Below are positions 5,289 to 5,811 of a stretch of DNA of 5,811 bases, one piece after another. Position 1 is the stretch's first letter; every line of letters starts with the position of its first letter. The stretch is from DATJQF01 sp035505995 (GTDB lineage: Bacteria > Bacteroidota > Bacteroidia > Bacteroidales > FEN-979). The notes below the pieces were generated by a model. That model searched no databases. It saw nothing but the letters and a program-made list of their open reading frames with translations, and was not told where the DNA came from. Position numbers and translations under genes: made by a program. The stretch is taken from assembly GCA_035505995.1 (NCBI GenBank), contig DATJQF010000218.1:1-5811 (forward strand), read 5' to 3'.

Positions 5289-5811
5289 ATGCTAATTTAT
5301 CGATTCAGGGTCACTTCGGAGGAACAGGAAGATTTTCTGCGCGAGATAGAAATTCAGCCGGGACAGTCATTTCTTGACTTTCATGATGCGATCATGAACG
5401 CTGCCGACCTTCGGAAATGCGAGAAATCTTTCTTTTATACGACCGACAAAAAATATAAGAAACACCAGGAAATTTCCCTGAAGATCCTCAAAAAGCAGGT
5501 GAAGAAATACGATGACGAAATGGATGAGATCGTCACCGAGACGTTCACCCCGCATCTGATGAAGGATTCCAGGCTGAAGGATTTTATTGAGGATCCGCAC
5601 CAGCGCATGATCTACGAATTCCATGGAAAGGAATCCCACACGCTCAACATCGAGCTGTTCAAGATCATCAAAACGGAAGAGATGGTTTCCCTTCCGCGCT
5701 GCGTGAAATCGGTGGGCGACCTGCCCCGGCCGGTCGTTCAGCCGGTCGCTCCCGTGATGGCCCCGCCCGAGGAAGAGGCGCCCATTCATCTGCCGTTGTT
5801 CCCTTCCGGCA
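5289..5811 (+). CDS. PRiA4_ORF3-like (IS1096 passenger TnpR-like) protein, 3' end outside window
   Basis: The frame opens at the ATG at 5289 and stays open for 174 codons to the window edge, so the protein is incomplete. It begins MLIYRFRVTSEEQEDFLREI, followed by SFLDFHDAIMNA, the compact alpha/beta start typical of the plasmid pRiA4b ORF-3 family. Many Bacteroidota carry a chromosomal protein of this kind, often labelled IS1096 passenger TnpR-like. A lysine-rich middle (about 55-80) and a second half with MIYEFHG (about 115-121) and the family-like PRCVKSVGDLPRP (about 137-149) follow. After that comes a proline- and acid-rich stretch (VAPVMAPPEEEAP) that looks disordered. No catalytic residues, signal peptide or membrane helix are visible, and the function is unknown. 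The TnpR label is historical and does not imply recombinase activity. No transposase or inverted repeats are nearby. The family assignment is from recalled similarity. Confidence 0.8.
   Translation, partial: MLIYRFRVTSEEQEDFLREIEIQPGQSFLDFHDAIMNAADLRKCEKSFFYTTDKKYKKHQEISLKILKKQVKKYDDEMDEIVTETFTPHLMKDSRLKDFIEDPHQRMIYEFHGKESHTLNIELFKIIKTEEMVSLPRCVKSVGDLPRPVVQPVAPVMAPPEEEAPIHLPLFPSG

Noticed and set aside
5289..5811. Evidence for an insertion sequence from the TnpR-passenger label of the last gene
   Set aside because: No transposase, terminal inverted repeats or target duplications are visible, and the family name is historical.

Overview
The window looks like a chromosomal segment from a member of the Bacteroidota. 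Three things in the sequence support this. First, exact copies of TATTTTTG, which fits the Bacteroidota -7 consensus TAnnTTTG, lie just upstream of three genes, two of them with a TTG or TTTG box 19 bases further upstream. Second, none of the six genes has a recognisable Shine-Dalgarno sequence. Third, an ATTTGAAG-type short tandem repeat sits in intergenic DNA, and the proteins look like Bacteroidota versions of their families. No rRNA, tRNA, CRISPR array, transposase or phage gene was seen. Coding density is high, and no gene-free stretch exceeds about 135 bases.

Layout. The left two thirds (73-3642) holds four genes on the minus strand. In transcription order they are a DUF47/PhoU-like protein (3642-3016), a PiT-family inorganic phosphate transporter (2980-1949), an isocitrate dehydrogenase-like beta-decarboxylating dehydrogenase (1883-690) and a small HD-domain protein (624-73). 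Gaps are 35, 65 and 65 bases. A well-formed promoter in front of the dehydrogenase and a weak hairpin at the end of the transporter suggest two transcription units, DUF47-pit and idh-HD, possibly with read-through. An array of 8-bp repeats at 31-78 closes this block and supplies the HD gene's stop codon. On the plus strand, divergent from DUF47, are a class II CCA-adding enzyme/poly(A) polymerase-type nucleotidyltransferase (3775-5217) and a PRiA4_ORF3-like (TnpR-passenger-like) protein that runs off the right edge (5289-5811).

How the genes work together. DUF47 and PiT are a familiar pair for low-affinity phosphate uptake and its control. The dehydrogenase is central carbon metabolism and the CCA enzyme is tRNA 3'-end maturation. 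The HD protein and the PRiA4_ORF3-like protein have no assignable role. This is mostly an ordinary housekeeping region, and I found no convincing new multi-gene system. The points most worth a second look are the altered metal-binding motif of the HD protein, the almost leaderless CCA-enzyme promoter, the substituted active-site residue in the dehydrogenase and the repeat array that forms a gene end.
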